From positions 892,001-956,000 of the forward strand of contig NZ_CP036536.1 in assembly GCF_005222225.1 (NCBI RefSeq): a stretch of DNA of 64,000 nucleotides, in the 5' to 3' direction. The notes under the pieces were generated by a model. It was given only the letters and a program-made list of their open reading frames with translations, did no database searches and was not told where the DNA came from. Source of the stretch: Salinimonas lutimaris. Lineage in GTDB: Bacteria > Pseudomonadota > Gammaproteobacteria > Enterobacterales > Alteromonadaceae. Below, in pieces: positions 45,669-55,058 of this stretch (position 1 is the stretch's first letter; each line of letters starts with the position of its first letter). The translations under genes were made by a program, and so were the position numbers.

Positions 45669-47519
45669 TTACCAGGCGTAGGTGAGCGTGGCGGAAAGCT
45701 GCCTGGCACGACCCGGTGTGCCGGGAATCTCCTCAAAACGCTCATTCCAGAGGTTGTCGGCGGCGACCACAATACTCAGCCCGGCGATCGTCGGCGCTGT
45801 ATAGGTGATGGTCACTTGAGTAAAAAAGGCGGTATCACTGCTGTTCCGTAAGCGGTTTTTTTCCTGCTTACGCCATTCATTATCAATCTGTACTTCTAAT
45901 GCGTCAGTGATAAACCAGACGGCGCCAAGGGTGGCCCGGTGTGGCGGATAATTCAGCGCATAAAAACTGGCATCAATATCCTGCGCACGGTAGTTCTCAG
46001 ACTTGTTGAGATAAGTATAGCTGGCCACCAAATCGACATTCTGCAAGCGCTTTACCCCGATAAACTCCAGCCCCAGCGTTTTGATATCAACGGGGTTAGC
46101 GGTTCTTGCCGAGGTCGCATCAAAGCGATATGTCCAGTCGGTTAACTCATTATCCCAGCGATAAAATATTGCAGCGTCTACCCGCCAGCCCGGTAAATCG
46201 ACCGCCATCCCGGTTTCCAGATTTTTACTGACCTCACGCTGCAGCTGATTATTACTTCTGAACAGCCCGCTGGTCGTGTTGCCGCCTACGGCGGTATAAC
46301 CGGCAACCTGGGTTGCCTCGGTATAGGATAAGTAAGCCGAACGACTGGCATTGCCGGGTAATGCCTGTTGCCAGTGAATATCGCTTATCATCGAAAGGCG
46401 TGAATCATCCCGGTTGGTATCGTCAAACTTAGCCCCTAAGCGCACCGCAAGTTGTTGCTGGTGGTCCAGACTAAAAGTATATTCTGGTACCACGCTAATG
46501 GTGTAGTAGTCCCGCGAGGTAAACAGATTTTCCAGCGTAGTGGAGCGAATTCGATCGGCCATCAGCTGGGCCGAGTAATTGACCGCCAGCGGTGCATTGA
46601 GCTGATGATGGCCGGCCATGGCAATTGCACTAACATCGGTTTCATGAAAGGCAGCAAAGCTGTCAGGATCCTCTCTGGAGAAAACATAGTGATCCTTGTT
46701 ATTGCGATAGTAGGCAGTCACCTCTACGTTGCTATCAGTGCCATATTCTTGCTGGTGATTCAGCATAAACAGCTGGGTTTGCAGACTTTCGGTTTCATTG
46801 ACATTAAATGGCGTATACATATTCGGCCAGCCATAAAACTTGTCCTGATAACCCACAAACATGTCGGTCTGAGAATGCGCGCTGAGTAACTGTACGCGAC
46901 CGGTGGCGCGCTGGAAATCATGGTCACCGTTGTCAATACTGCCATCGCTTTGTGAATGAGAAACCTCACCTTCCAGACCCAGTTGCCAGTCAGAGGAACC
47001 AAGCGACTGCCAGGTAGTGGCGCTGTGTAAGCGTTGCAAATGAAACGCATTGTTACCGGCGCCTATTGATACGCTGCCGCCGTCGCGCACCGGCCGCCAG
47101 CCATAGGAAATGGTGCCCACCGAACTGTTCATCCCGTATAAAGCATTGTCTACGCCGGTCATGACCACCGGGCTGCTGATCATCTCGGGCGCCACCGGAA
47201 TTTCTGCAAAATAATGACCTGTTTGTGGATCGTATAATGTGGCGCTGCCTACCCTGAATCCGGTATTTTCAAAAATACCGCCACGAATGGTCACATCTGC
47301 CTGAGCCTCGGCCATATTGCGTGACTGCAAGTCGACCCGCGGGTCGTATTCCAGATTCGACACCGGTGAGTTGAACGTACCCACGGGTTTGTCGTTGGCA
47401 GTTGCCGCACTTTCTATCACAATTTTTTCAATATTCTGGGCAGAGTCAGGGGCGCTGTGTGAAGGTAAACCAACACCTGCCAGCAGGCTCGATGCAGCAA
47501 TAACGACCATACGTGTCAT
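45669..47519 (-). CDS. TonB-dependent outer-membrane receptor, substrate unknown
   Basis: A 616-residue outer-membrane transporter. It has a signal peptide (residues 1-23), a possible TonB box near 29-34 (IEKIVI), a plug domain with ADVTIRGGIFENTGFRVGSATLYDPQTGHY, and a 22-strand-type barrel ending in the aromatic C-terminal ...ATLTYAW. The plug is compact, and the distinctive DPQTGHYFAEIPVAPE stretch defines a subfamily whose ligand I do not know. It lies 67 nt after an ADP-ribosylglycohydrolase gene on the same strand and could share its transcript. No Fur box is evident in the short gap. Confidence 0.88.
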   Translation of the reverse strand: MTRMVVIAASSLLAGVGLPSHSAPDSAQNIEKIVIESAATANDKPVGTFNSPVSNLEYDPRVDLQSRNMAEAQADVTIRGGIFENTGFRVGSATLYDPQTGHYFAEIPVAPEMISSPVVMTGVDNALYGMNSSVGTISYGWRPVRDGGSVSIGAGNNAFHLQRLHSATTWQSLGSSDWQLGLEGEVSHSQSDGSIDNGDHDFQRATGRVQLLSAHSQTDMFVGYQDKFYGWPNMYTPFNVNETESLQTQLFMLNHQQEYGTDSNVEVTAYYRNNKDHYVFSREDPDSFAAFHETDVSAIAMAGHHQLNAPLAVNYSAQLMADRIRSTTLENLFTSRDYYTISVVPEYTFSLDHQQQLAVRLGAKFDDTNRDDSRLSMISDIHWQQALPGNASRSAYLSYTEATQVAGYTAVGGNTTSGLFRSNNQLQREVSKNLETGMAVDLPGWRVDAAIFYRWDNELTDWTYRFDATSARTANPVDIKTLGLEFIGVKRLQNVDLVASYTYLNKSENYRAQDIDASFYALNYPPHRATLGAVWFITDALEVQIDNEWRKQEKNRLRNSSDTAFFTQVTITYTAPTIAGLSIVVAADNLWNERFEEIPGTPGRARQLSATLTYAW

Positions 47520-47586
47520 ACATTTCCTCTTAAAGCGATGGGATTATACAGGGCATGACGCCCGGCATGATTCTGGCTGGCGCACC

Positions 47587-48675
47587 TTATAACACAGGCG
47601 CCTTAATTTGAGAAAAGGCATTGCTGATTTCCTGTTGTAACGCATCATTGTCGCTTAGCTGACCAAACAGTGAGTCGGACGCACTGCCAGCAATCAATCC
47701 CATTATGGTGCCCAGTATAAAGCCGCGGTGCACGTTGTCACCGCCCACATTAGTATTGGCGATCAGAGCCTGGTGCGCGCTGTGATGATAACGATATGCA
47801 AAGTACAGCACAGAAGGCCAGGCATCTGAAATGTAGCAGGCCGGAGAAAACTGACGACCCACCACTTCCATGTCACTTTTGTTTTTCTTTACCAGCGCTG
47901 ATAACGACAGGCTCACCGATCGCCGGGCGATATCCTCAAGAATGTCTGTTGCGGTGTCGGGCTCACAGGTCATAAGCCTGACAAGCAGCTCAGCATAGTA
48001 ATTGCACACCCGCGCCAGCTCGTCATCAGGATGGGTGAGGGCGAGATGTGCCCTGGCCAGCTTCTGAACAGACGACAGAGGCTGGCCCTGAAATGCGCAG
48101 GTAATGATAAGTGGCGCTACGGTCACCAGACCGCCAACAGAGGCAGTATCGTGGGTTATCGCAGCGCATTTCATAGGGGGAGTGCCTTGAATATAGTTAG
48201 CAAAAAAGCCCCGGTGGTAAGATTCGGCGTAGGTATCCGGATGCGGCGGGGGATCCGCGCACATAAACCTAATGTAATCGTCTAAAAATGTTTCGCGGCT
48301 GTAGCCTTTGGCCAGGCAGCGCAATACCAGCCGGGCACAATGTGCATTGAGTGTATTGTCTCCGGCTTTCATTCCATGGTGATAATGCAGATTGGCTTGA
48401 CCCCAAAAATGCTGTCGGCCTTTTAGAATCACATCACCAACAACCTGCTTCTGGTGTTGCGATGTGGTGGCTCTGCCGCCCTGACGTGTGGAATGCAGCG
48501 ACATAATAGATGATGGGTGAAAGTCCGGTGCGTCCTCAAATTGTTTAATGCCACCAGGAAACGCTTTAAAAATATCTGCCGGGTTGTAATACCAGTGCAC
48601 TGGCATAGCCAGGGTATCTGCGATAAATGCTGTTTGCAGTGCAGCCGTGGCTCTGCTCTGTGGTATGTTGATCAT
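47587..48675 (-). CDS. ADP-ribosylglycohydrolase family protein
   Basis: A 362-residue cytoplasmic protein of the DraG/ARH fold, which removes ADP-ribose from proteins or acts on related N-glycosidic bonds. The N-terminal metal-site region reads ATAALQTAFIADTLAMPVHWYY, where DraG proteins have a GxxxGDALG motif, so it is divergent. The C-terminal metal-site segment NTNVGGDNVHRGFILGTIMGLI keeps the paired acidic/Gly pattern. There is no signal peptide. It precedes a TonB receptor and is divergent from the DUF1904 gene. The substrate is not predictable. Confidence 0.85.
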   Translation of the reverse strand: MINIPQSRATAALQTAFIADTLAMPVHWYYNPADIFKAFPGGIKQFEDAPDFHPSSIMSLHSTRQGGRATTSQHQKQVVGDVILKGRQHFWGQANLHYHHGMKAGDNTLNAHCARLVLRCLAKGYSRETFLDDYIRFMCADPPPHPDTYAESYHRGFFANYIQGTPPMKCAAITHDTASVGGLVTVAPLIITCAFQGQPLSSVQKLARAHLALTHPDDELARVCNYYAELLVRLMTCEPDTATDILEDIARRSVSLSLSALVKKNKSDMEVVGRQFSPACYISDAWPSVLYFAYRYHHSAHQALIANTNVGGDNVHRGFILGTIMGLIAGSASDSLFGQLSDNDALQQEISNAFSQIKAPVL

Positions 48676-48810
48676 ATAACGCCTTAATAAACCGACTGAA
48701 AATAATACCGGTTGTATACGAATCGTTCGTAAAGCATGATCTTAATCGTATGTCAGTCAGGTATAAAATGTTTGTTAGAATACGCGGCCTTTTTTACATA
48801 GAGAAATACA

Positions 48811-49143
48811 ATGCCACACATCCGTGCACATGGGGTTGATAAGTCGACCCTTGAACAGGTCGCCGCGCAAATAGTAAATAAAATGGCAGAGGTCACTGAT
48901 ACTCCTCATGATCATTTTACTTTTGAGTGTATCGGCAGTGACTTTCTAGTGCTGGAAGGCGCTTCCCCGGCGTATCCGTTAATTGAAATCATGTGGTTTG
49001 ATCGCGGTCAGGAAGTCAAAACGGTTGTTGCTGCTCTGATTGATGATCTATTACGACCGCGTATTGAAGATGGTCTTGATATTACAGTGATATTTCGGGA
49101 TCTCAGAGGCCCGGATTATTATGAAAATAAAGCCCATTTTTAA
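48811..49143 (+). CDS. DUF1904 family protein
   Basis: A 110-residue protein of the tautomerase-like DUF1904 family. It begins with MPHIRAHGV and contains VAAQIVNKMAEVTDTPHDHFTFE, EIMWFDRGQEVKTVVAALI and ITVIFRDLRGPDYYENKAHF. The family shares the Pro1-type start and overall size of 4-oxalocrotonate tautomerase-related proteins, but enzymatic activity is not established. The small gap to the divergent ADP-ribosylglycohydrolase carries a short dyad, TACGAA-3 nt-TTCGTA, at 48717-48731. Confidence 0.8.
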   Translation: MPHIRAHGVDKSTLEQVAAQIVNKMAEVTDTPHDHFTFECIGSDFLVLEGASPAYPLIEIMWFDRGQEVKTVVAALIDDLLRPRIEDGLDITVIFRDLRGPDYYENKAHF

Positions 49144-49310
49144 GCGGCAGAAAGAAACAGACGCGACGGGGCGTTGTTGCATTTGTGGCTGGTATCAGCA
49201 ATAACGAATAACAAGGGCACCTGCACAGGCTGAATCGTTCAGCCAGACCAGTGGCTCAATGACAACTCGTTGTATTCATATGTGTTAATAATGATAACAA
49301 AGGATGATGT

Positions 49311-51065
49311 ATGAGCGAGACACTCCGAGAGAAATCCGCTTCAAAGTCAAAATCTGGACAGGAAAACGCGTTCGACGCGATCGACAAACCCACGTTTTTC
49401 GGGTCACTTTTTCTACTCCTGGCGGTAACCTTGCCGTTAGTGATTTTCCCCGATCAGGGAGCGGAGTGGGTTGCCGCTGCCAAAGATTTTGTTACCAGCA
49501 AACTAGGTGTTTTGTACCTGCTGCTGGGCGTAGGGGCAGGCGGCTTCATGACGTATATCATCTTCAGTGATATCGGGCAGATTAAGCTCGGCGATCCTGA
49601 AGAAAAGCCGGAATTTTCCATTGTATCCTGGGCGGCTATGCTGTTTTGCGCCGGCATCGGTGCCTCAATCCTCTACTGGTCGATGATTGAGTGGGTGTAT
49701 TACTACCAGTCTCCTCCTTTTCATGTAGAAGGGCAAACCCCTGAAGCGGCCGAGTGGGCGGCAGCGTACGGTATTTTTCACTGGGGGCCACTAGCCTGGG
49801 CTATCTACCTGATCCCGGCCATACCTATTGCCTACTTTTACTATGTGCGTAATCACAGCGTACTAAAAATATCAGAAGCACTGATGCCGGTTATCGGTGA
49901 GAAGATGGCGCACGGCTGGTTGGGTAAGGTGATTGATGTCAGTTTTATCTTTGGCATGCTAGGCGGCGGTGCAACTACGCTGGGCCTGGCCGCTCCGTTG
50001 ATTAATGAAGGGGTGCACGAGCTATTTGGCGTACCCAAATCGCTGGCCACCCAGGTGATAGTGTTACTGGCCTGTACGGCAATTTTTGGTTACAGCGCCT
50101 ATGTTGGATTGAAAAAGGGCATTAAAATGCTTTCCGACATCAATTTCTGGCTGGCTATCGGATTGCTTTTGTTCATCTTTATCGTCGGTCCGACCTTGTT
50201 TATGGCTAATACAGGACTGGACGCGCTGGGCCGGGTGCTAAGCAATCTGATTCACATGGCAACCTGGATGGAGCCGTTTGCAGAGTTTAAAGGTTTTGAA
50301 AATACTCACTTTCCGCAAGACTGGACTATCTTTTACTGGGCATGGTGGCTGGTTTTTGCTCCCAGTGTAGGATTATTTATTGCCCGTATATCCCGCGGCC
50401 GTACCATTCGTGCAATGGTCGCAGGCTCCATGTTTTTTGGTACCATGGGCTGCTTCTTATTTTTCATGGTTATGGGTAATTATGGCCTGTATCTGCAACT
50501 TTCCGGTGAACTGGATGTAGTGAGCATTTTAAACCAGCAAAGCCCTACGGCGGCTATTTTTGCCATGCTGCATACTCTGCCGATGGATTATCTGGTCATT
50601 TTTGTCTTTACCTTACTGGCCCTTATTTTCACGGCCACTACATTTGATTCTATCTCCTACATTCTTGCTGCTGTAGTGCAAAAAGAAGTGGATGAAGAGC
50701 CGATGCGCTGGAATCGTCTGTTCTGGGCCTTCGCGTTGTCGTTTATGCCTATTGTACTGATGTTTGTGGGCGGACTGGAAACGCTGCAAACCGCTTCTAT
50801 TATAGGTGGGGTTCCGCTACTCGCGGTGGCCTTGATGCTATGTATGTCTATTGTCAGGGCCGCTCGTTACGATATGCGATATCAACCGGACTACACGGTT
50901 AAAGAAATCAATATCGAAGAATTTCCCGATGATGATCCCTGGACAGAAGAGGGGAGTTGGGATAACGCTGGAGCTGAAGAGCCGCCGATGGCTGGAAAAC
51001 CGGTACAGCGTAAATCAAAAGACCATGTGGAGGGGGACCCGCATAGCCGCCCTTCAAGGCTGTAA
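49311..51065 (+). CDS. BCCT-family transporter (betaine/choline/carnitine)
   Basis: A 584-residue inner-membrane carrier for quaternary ammonium compounds, usually Na+- or H+-coupled. Twelve helices are visible with the conserved aromatic segments of helix 4 (ASILYWSMIEWVYYYQSPPF) and helix 8 (TIFYWAWWLVFAPSVGLFIARISRGRTIR). The C-terminal 60 residues are cytoplasmic and acidic (FPDDDPWTEEGSWDNAG), as in osmosensing members. The exact substrate is not readable from sequence; glycine betaine or carnitine uptake is likely in a marine organism. Confidence 0.92.
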   Translation: MSETLREKSASKSKSGQENAFDAIDKPTFFGSLFLLLAVTLPLVIFPDQGAEWVAAAKDFVTSKLGVLYLLLGVGAGGFMTYIIFSDIGQIKLGDPEEKPEFSIVSWAAMLFCAGIGASILYWSMIEWVYYYQSPPFHVEGQTPEAAEWAAAYGIFHWGPLAWAIYLIPAIPIAYFYYVRNHSVLKISEALMPVIGEKMAHGWLGKVIDVSFIFGMLGGGATTLGLAAPLINEGVHELFGVPKSLATQVIVLLACTAIFGYSAYVGLKKGIKMLSDINFWLAIGLLLFIFIVGPTLFMANTGLDALGRVLSNLIHMATWMEPFAEFKGFENTHFPQDWTIFYWAWWLVFAPSVGLFIARISRGRTIRAMVAGSMFFGTMGCFLFFMVMGNYGLYLQLSGELDVVSILNQQSPTAAIFAMLHTLPMDYLVIFVFTLLALIFTATTFDSISYILAAVVQKEVDEEPMRWNRLFWAFALSFMPIVLMFVGGLETLQTASIIGGVPLLAVALMLCMSIVRAARYDMRYQPDYTVKEINIEEFPDDDPWTEEGSWDNAGAEEPPMAGKPVQRKSKDHVEGDPHSRPSRL

Positions 51066-51099
51066 CGTCATTTGAACAACAGGGATTAACCACGTATTT

Positions 51100-51127
51100 C
51101 AGGCCGCCTTTTCAGGCGGCCTGTTTT
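51100..51127 (+). terminator. Rho-independent terminator of the BCCT gene
   Basis: CAGGCCGCCT (51100-51109) pairs perfectly with AGGCGGCCTG (51114-51123) over a 4-nt loop, followed by TTTTATA. It lies 35 nt after the stop codon. Confidence 0.9.
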
Positions 51128-51310
51128 ATATTCAGGGTAGGTCATGCTGAGCTAATTGACTGATAACTATAGATAACTAATTTGAGCGTATTGTTTGCTG
51201 ATTGCGCGGCGGGTTAATCAGGTTTTTAAAAGCCGGAGGAATAGAAAAACGATTAATCAATATATGCTGTTGCCGCGTAGCAATGCTGTTCGATAACTTA
51301 AGGAGTTTTC

Positions 51311-52810
51311 ATGAAAAAGCCAACGCTCACCACATCAGCAGGCACACCGGTACCGACTAACGAAACTTCCAAAACAGCGGGCGCGCGAGGCCCTCTGCTA
51401 CTTGATGACTATCAGCTAATTGAAAAGTTAGCGCACCAGAACAGAGAACGTATTCCAGAGCGTACTGTTCATGCTAAGGGATGGGGACTGGAAGGAACCT
51501 TTACTGTCACCCACGACATTACTAAATATACCTGCGCTAATCTTTTTTCTGAAATTGGCAAGAAAACAGATGTACTTAGCCGCTGGTCAACCGTTGCCGG
51601 CGAACAGGGCGCCGCGGACGCTGAGCGCGATGTTCGCGGATTTAGCTTGAAATTTTATACAGAGCAGGGCAACTGGGATATGGTGGGCAACAACACACCT
51701 ATCTTCTTTATTCGCGACGGATACAAATTTCCTGACTTTATTCGTACGCAAAAGCGCCACCCAAAAACCAATCTGCGTAGCCCGGAAGCGATGTTCGATT
51801 TCTGGGCGGCACAGCCTGAATCTGTACATCAGGTCACTATACTCATGTCTGATCGCGGCATTCCCAAAAACCCAATGTATATGAATGGTTATGGTTCGCA
51901 TACATTTAGTATGTGGAATGCACAAGGCGAACGATTCTGGGTGAAATTCCATTTTAAAACACAACAGGGTCACCAGCACTATACAAACCAGGAAGCCGAG
52001 GAGCTAATTGGTAAAACCCGTGAGTCTTATCAGGAAGACCTGATTAATGCCGTCGAAGCGGGCAATTTTCCTAAGTGGACCTTGTACATTCAGGTTATGC
52101 CTGAAGAAGAAGCTGGTCAGCAGGAATACAACCCGTTTGATATTACCAAGGTATGGCCTCACGACGATTACCCACTGATTGAGGTGGGGGAGTTGGAAAT
52201 GAATAAGGTGCCGGAAAACTATTTTCAGATGATTGAAAATGCGGCCTACAGCCCGTCAAACATTGTGCCGGGAATTGGTTTCAGTCCTGACAAGATGTTG
52301 CAGTCTCGGGTGTTTTCTTATGCTGATGCGCATCGCTACCGTCTGGGAACCCATTACGAAGCCCTTCCGGCCAATGCGCCAAAAAATGCCAAGGTGAATC
52401 ACTATCACAAAGATGGTGCCATGCGCTTCTTTACCAATGACTTTGGAAATCCGAATGCGTATTACGAGCCAAACCAATACGAGGGTCCGGTGGCTGATGA
52501 AACAGTTAAAGAGCCGCCGCTGCGAATTGATGGCGATGCAGACCGTTATTATCAGGAAGAGTCGGACATAGACTATAAGCAGCCGCGTAAGTTGTATGAG
52601 ATGTTTTCTGATGAACAAAAAGAGCGTTTGTACAACAACTATGCAGCAGCAATGGGGCCATGTTCTGATGGCGTTAAAGAACGCTGGTACGCAGTATTAG
52701 AAAAAGTACATCCGGACTACGCCGCCGGTGTACGCAATGCCGTAGAGTCGCTAGACACCGATGTTAATGCGGTACCCGTGACAGAAAATACTCCGTTAGA
52801 AGATCAGTAG
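51311..52810 (+). CDS. katA: Monofunctional heme catalase, cytoplasmic
   Basis: Decomposes hydrogen peroxide, 499 residues and no signal peptide. Catalytic His54 (RTVHAKG), Asn127 ([10 protein letters not shown]) and heme-ligand Tyr337 ([14 protein letters not shown]) are present, with the typical N-terminal [14 protein letters not shown] segment of the small-subunit clade 3 KatA group. An AAGGAG box precedes the ATG. It differs clearly from the exported catalase at 6.9 kb (no leader, different insertions), so the two are not a recent duplication. A strong terminator follows. Confidence 0.94.
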   Translation: MKKPTLTTSAGTPVPTNETSKTAGARGPLLLDDYQLIEKLAHQNRERIPERTVHAKGWGLEGTFTVTHDITKYTCANLFSEIGKKTDVLSRWSTVAGEQGAADAERDVRGFSLKFYTEQGNWDMVGNNTPIFFIRDGYKFPDFIRTQKRHPKTNLRSPEAMFDFWAAQPESVHQVTILMSDRGIPKNPMYMNGYGSHTFSMWNAQGERFWVKFHFKTQQGHQHYTNQEAEELIGKTRESYQEDLINAVEAGNFPKWTLYIQVMPEEEAGQQEYNPFDITKVWPHDDYPLIEVGELEMNKVPENYFQMIENAAYSPSNIVPGIGFSPDKMLQSRVFSYADAHRYRLGTHYEALPANAPKNAKVNHYHKDGAMRFFTNDFGNPNAYYEPNQYEGPVADETVKEPPLRIDGDADRYYQEESDIDYKQPRKLYEMFSDEQKERLYNNYAAAMGPCSDGVKERWYAVLEKVHPDYAAGVRNAVESLDTDVNAVPVTENTPLEDQ

Positions 52811-52823
52811 TTTTTTAAATTTG

Positions 52824-52862
52824 AAAACGCCCGCTGACGTCACCGTCCCGGGCGTTTTTTTG
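52824..52862 (+). terminator. Rho-independent terminator of the catalase gene
   Basis: AAAACGCCCG (52824-52833) pairs with CGGGCGTTTT (52849-52858), 10 bp, followed by a T-rich run. It starts 13 nt after the stop codon. It is clearly a classical terminator. Confidence 0.92.
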
Positions 52863-52964
52863 TTTTTAACGCCGTTGATTTCTGTCTTTACAAAATACCC
52901 AGACACCCACTCGATTATCTTCACACGCAATTTTAATAAACACCCATCTTGACGTTATTATTTG

Positions 52965-53606
52965 TGGACACCCACCGTAAGACAGCCAGTTAAACGCCTT
53001 CGAACAGGTGTGCAATGGCAACTATTTGATGATTCTGAGTCAGGTAATATGGTGGGTGTCTGGTTGCTTTTAGGGTGTTGGGTTTTCCAGCGACGACAAG
53101 GAGAGGGGCTTTGCAGAACAAATAGACACCCATACTCATATTCTTCAAAAGTTCTCGAAATGTGTATGTACACTCACATCAGACGTTAACTTAATAGGCT
53201 TCTTTTTTGAAGAAGGGTAAGAAGAGGATAAGAAGACACCCACATCAAAATCTTTTTTAATTTTTGTAGAAAATAACCAGCTACCCATCTTAACGTTATT
53301 CCTCGCAGATACCCCTAATAAGCTCATTGTGAACACCACCTATGCATTGATGTGACGGGGAACTTTCTTTTATGGACTTCCATCGTAAGACAGTCAGACA
53401 AGAGCGCTTGAATTGATGGGCAATGGCGACTATTTGATGATTCTGAGCCGGGGAATATGATGGGTGTCTGGTTGTTTAGTTTTTCAGCGATGATGACTGT
53501 TGTTCTGGCAGAACAAATAGACACCCATATTTATATTCTTCAAAGGTACTCGAGACGTGTATGAACACTTACATCAGACGTTAATTTGATAGACTTCTTT
53601 TTTTGA
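52965..53606. repeat. Direct duplication of a ~240-bp REP-containing unit
   Basis: Two diverged copies lie 408 bp apart, at 52965-53210 and 53373-53606. They share the ordered blocks TGGAC, GTAAGACAG, CTATTTGATGATTCTGAG, GGGTGTCTGGTTG, GCAGAACAAATAGACACCCAT, CATCAGACGTTAA and a final T tract. Each holds GGGTGTC and GACACCC words in opposite orientations, so each can form an internal fold. The interval between them carries another GACACCCAC (about 53235). A third partial element, ACCCATCTT-ACGTTATT, is at 52942 and 53283. There is no plausible gene in the 918-bp gap from 52811 to 53728. Confidence 0.85.
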
Positions 53607-53728
53607 ATAAAAGCCGGGCCATGGGAATAATGGCCCGGTAAAGACGATCGTTATATGGGGCATAGATCGTTGCGCGCGGGTATTCGATTTCACATGCCAG
53701 AGAGATGGGTGCCCGGCTATTTTTCTCA

Positions 53729-54889
53729 CTACTTGGAAGCAATCAGCTTTACCCAATGAGGCAAAACGCCCAGATTTTCCAGAATGATTTTAAAGCTCAT
53801 CAAAATAGGAACCGCGAGTAGTACTCCTACAACGCCCCACAGCCAACCGGCAATGGATAACCACAAAATAATCATAAGCGGATTTAGCTGCATACTTCGG
53901 CCAAGCACCGCTGGGGTCACCAGTTGTGACTCGATAACATTGATCGCCAGAAATAAACCTGCAGGCAGAAACGCTGCGCTAACCAGACCAAACTGAACCA
54001 CTCCGGCAACCAGCAAAATGGTGCAACTGGCCAGTCCGCCCAGATAGGGGACAAAATTCATCAGTGCAACCAGGGCTCCCCACAACAATGCATCATCAAC
54101 ATTGAGATAGGTAAATACAGCGGCTGTGGCCAGCCCAAGGCAGGCGTTAATCATGCTGATGGTAACAATGTAACCAGACAGTTCTTTTTGGATATGATGA
54201 ACCAATATCAGCGCCCGTCGTTTATTCGTGACCACAGGAAAGTTTTTGATAAACACATTAAATAAGCCCGGCCCGTAAACCAACAGGAAAAAGATAAAGA
54301 CTATGCAGGCTAATAGCTGCGCCAGTAGCAGCGGCGCATTACCAAATAAGGTCAGGCCCATTTCTATACCGCTTTGCTTAATTTTTTCCGTCACCGAATT
54401 ACTGTCCTGTTTGGGCTCAGGCTCTTGCTGTTTTTCGTCGTCATCGCCAAACCAATCGAAAAAGGACTTGTCTTCCTCAACCGGGGCTTCGGCTACGGGC
54501 TTTTCTGTATCAAGGTGATGACTGAATTCATCGATTTCCTCAGTAATCTCTGCAGCAATTTTTGGTAATGATTCCATCCATCGCTCTGCTGGTTCAGCCA
54601 GTTCAAGCCCCAGAAAAGTGAATGGGGCAACCAGTAATGCCATTAGCGCAGCGGCAGAAATAGTGCGGGGCACATAAAATTTTCGCGCAATACTTACCAG
54701 TGGGCTGAGCAGTAATGCGATAAATGCTGAGAAGAAAAGGGGGATCAGCAAGGATTTAGCAAGATAAAAAGTATAGATAACAGCAAGAATAACTAGCATT
54801 CTTAACAGTCTAGTTTGATGAACACCCTTGGCGTATACCTGTTCGTAGCGCTTTTGGCGGGCTTCATTAGTTGTTGTTATTTTATCCAT
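53729..54889 (-). CDS. AI-2E transporter family (PerM-like) permease
   Basis: A 386-residue inner-membrane protein of the AI-2E/PerM/YdiK superfamily with about eight helices. Two helices lie at 27-65, then a loop, and an acidic cytoplasmic or periplasmic insert at about 140-185 (EEDKSFFDWFGDDDEKQQEPEPKQD), which is unusually long. Conserved segments are LPFTFLGLE-like helix 3, NFVPYLGGLASCTILL and LNPLMIILWLSIAGWLWGVVGVLLAVPIL. Members export autoinducer-2, Na+ or other solutes; the substrate here is unknown. Confidence 0.88.
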   Translation of the reverse strand: MDKITTTNEARQKRYEQVYAKGVHQTRLLRMLVILAVIYTFYLAKSLLIPLFFSAFIALLLSPLVSIARKFYVPRTISAAALMALLVAPFTFLGLELAEPAERWMESLPKIAAEITEEIDEFSHHLDTEKPVAEAPVEEDKSFFDWFGDDDEKQQEPEPKQDSNSVTEKIKQSGIEMGLTLFGNAPLLLAQLLACIVFIFFLLVYGPGLFNVFIKNFPVVTNKRRALILVHHIQKELSGYIVTISMINACLGLATAAVFTYLNVDDALLWGALVALMNFVPYLGGLASCTILLVAGVVQFGLVSAAFLPAGLFLAINVIESQLVTPAVLGRSMQLNPLMIILWLSIAGWLWGVVGVLLAVPILMSFKIILENLGVLPHWVKLIASK

Positions 54890-55058
54890 TTTCCAGCCTG
54901 TTAATTATATGTAGTTCATTGAGCATTGATAAAGCGATATTAGTACGCCAGCCGACCCCACCGGTTCACTGTCAGCCTGCCATACAGGCATCGGTCGCCG
55001 GCTTTTATTTGATGCAAAGAATCTCAGAACTTCAGACTAAAGACCTTTATCCCCGGGT

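Noticed and set aside
6884..52810. Recent duplication of catalase genes
   Set aside because: The two proteins differ in export signal, length and many insertions, and share mainly conserved catalytic segments.
52962..53189. Possible 75-codon gene
   Set aside because: It lies inside the first copy of a REP-containing duplication, and the second copy does not preserve the frame.
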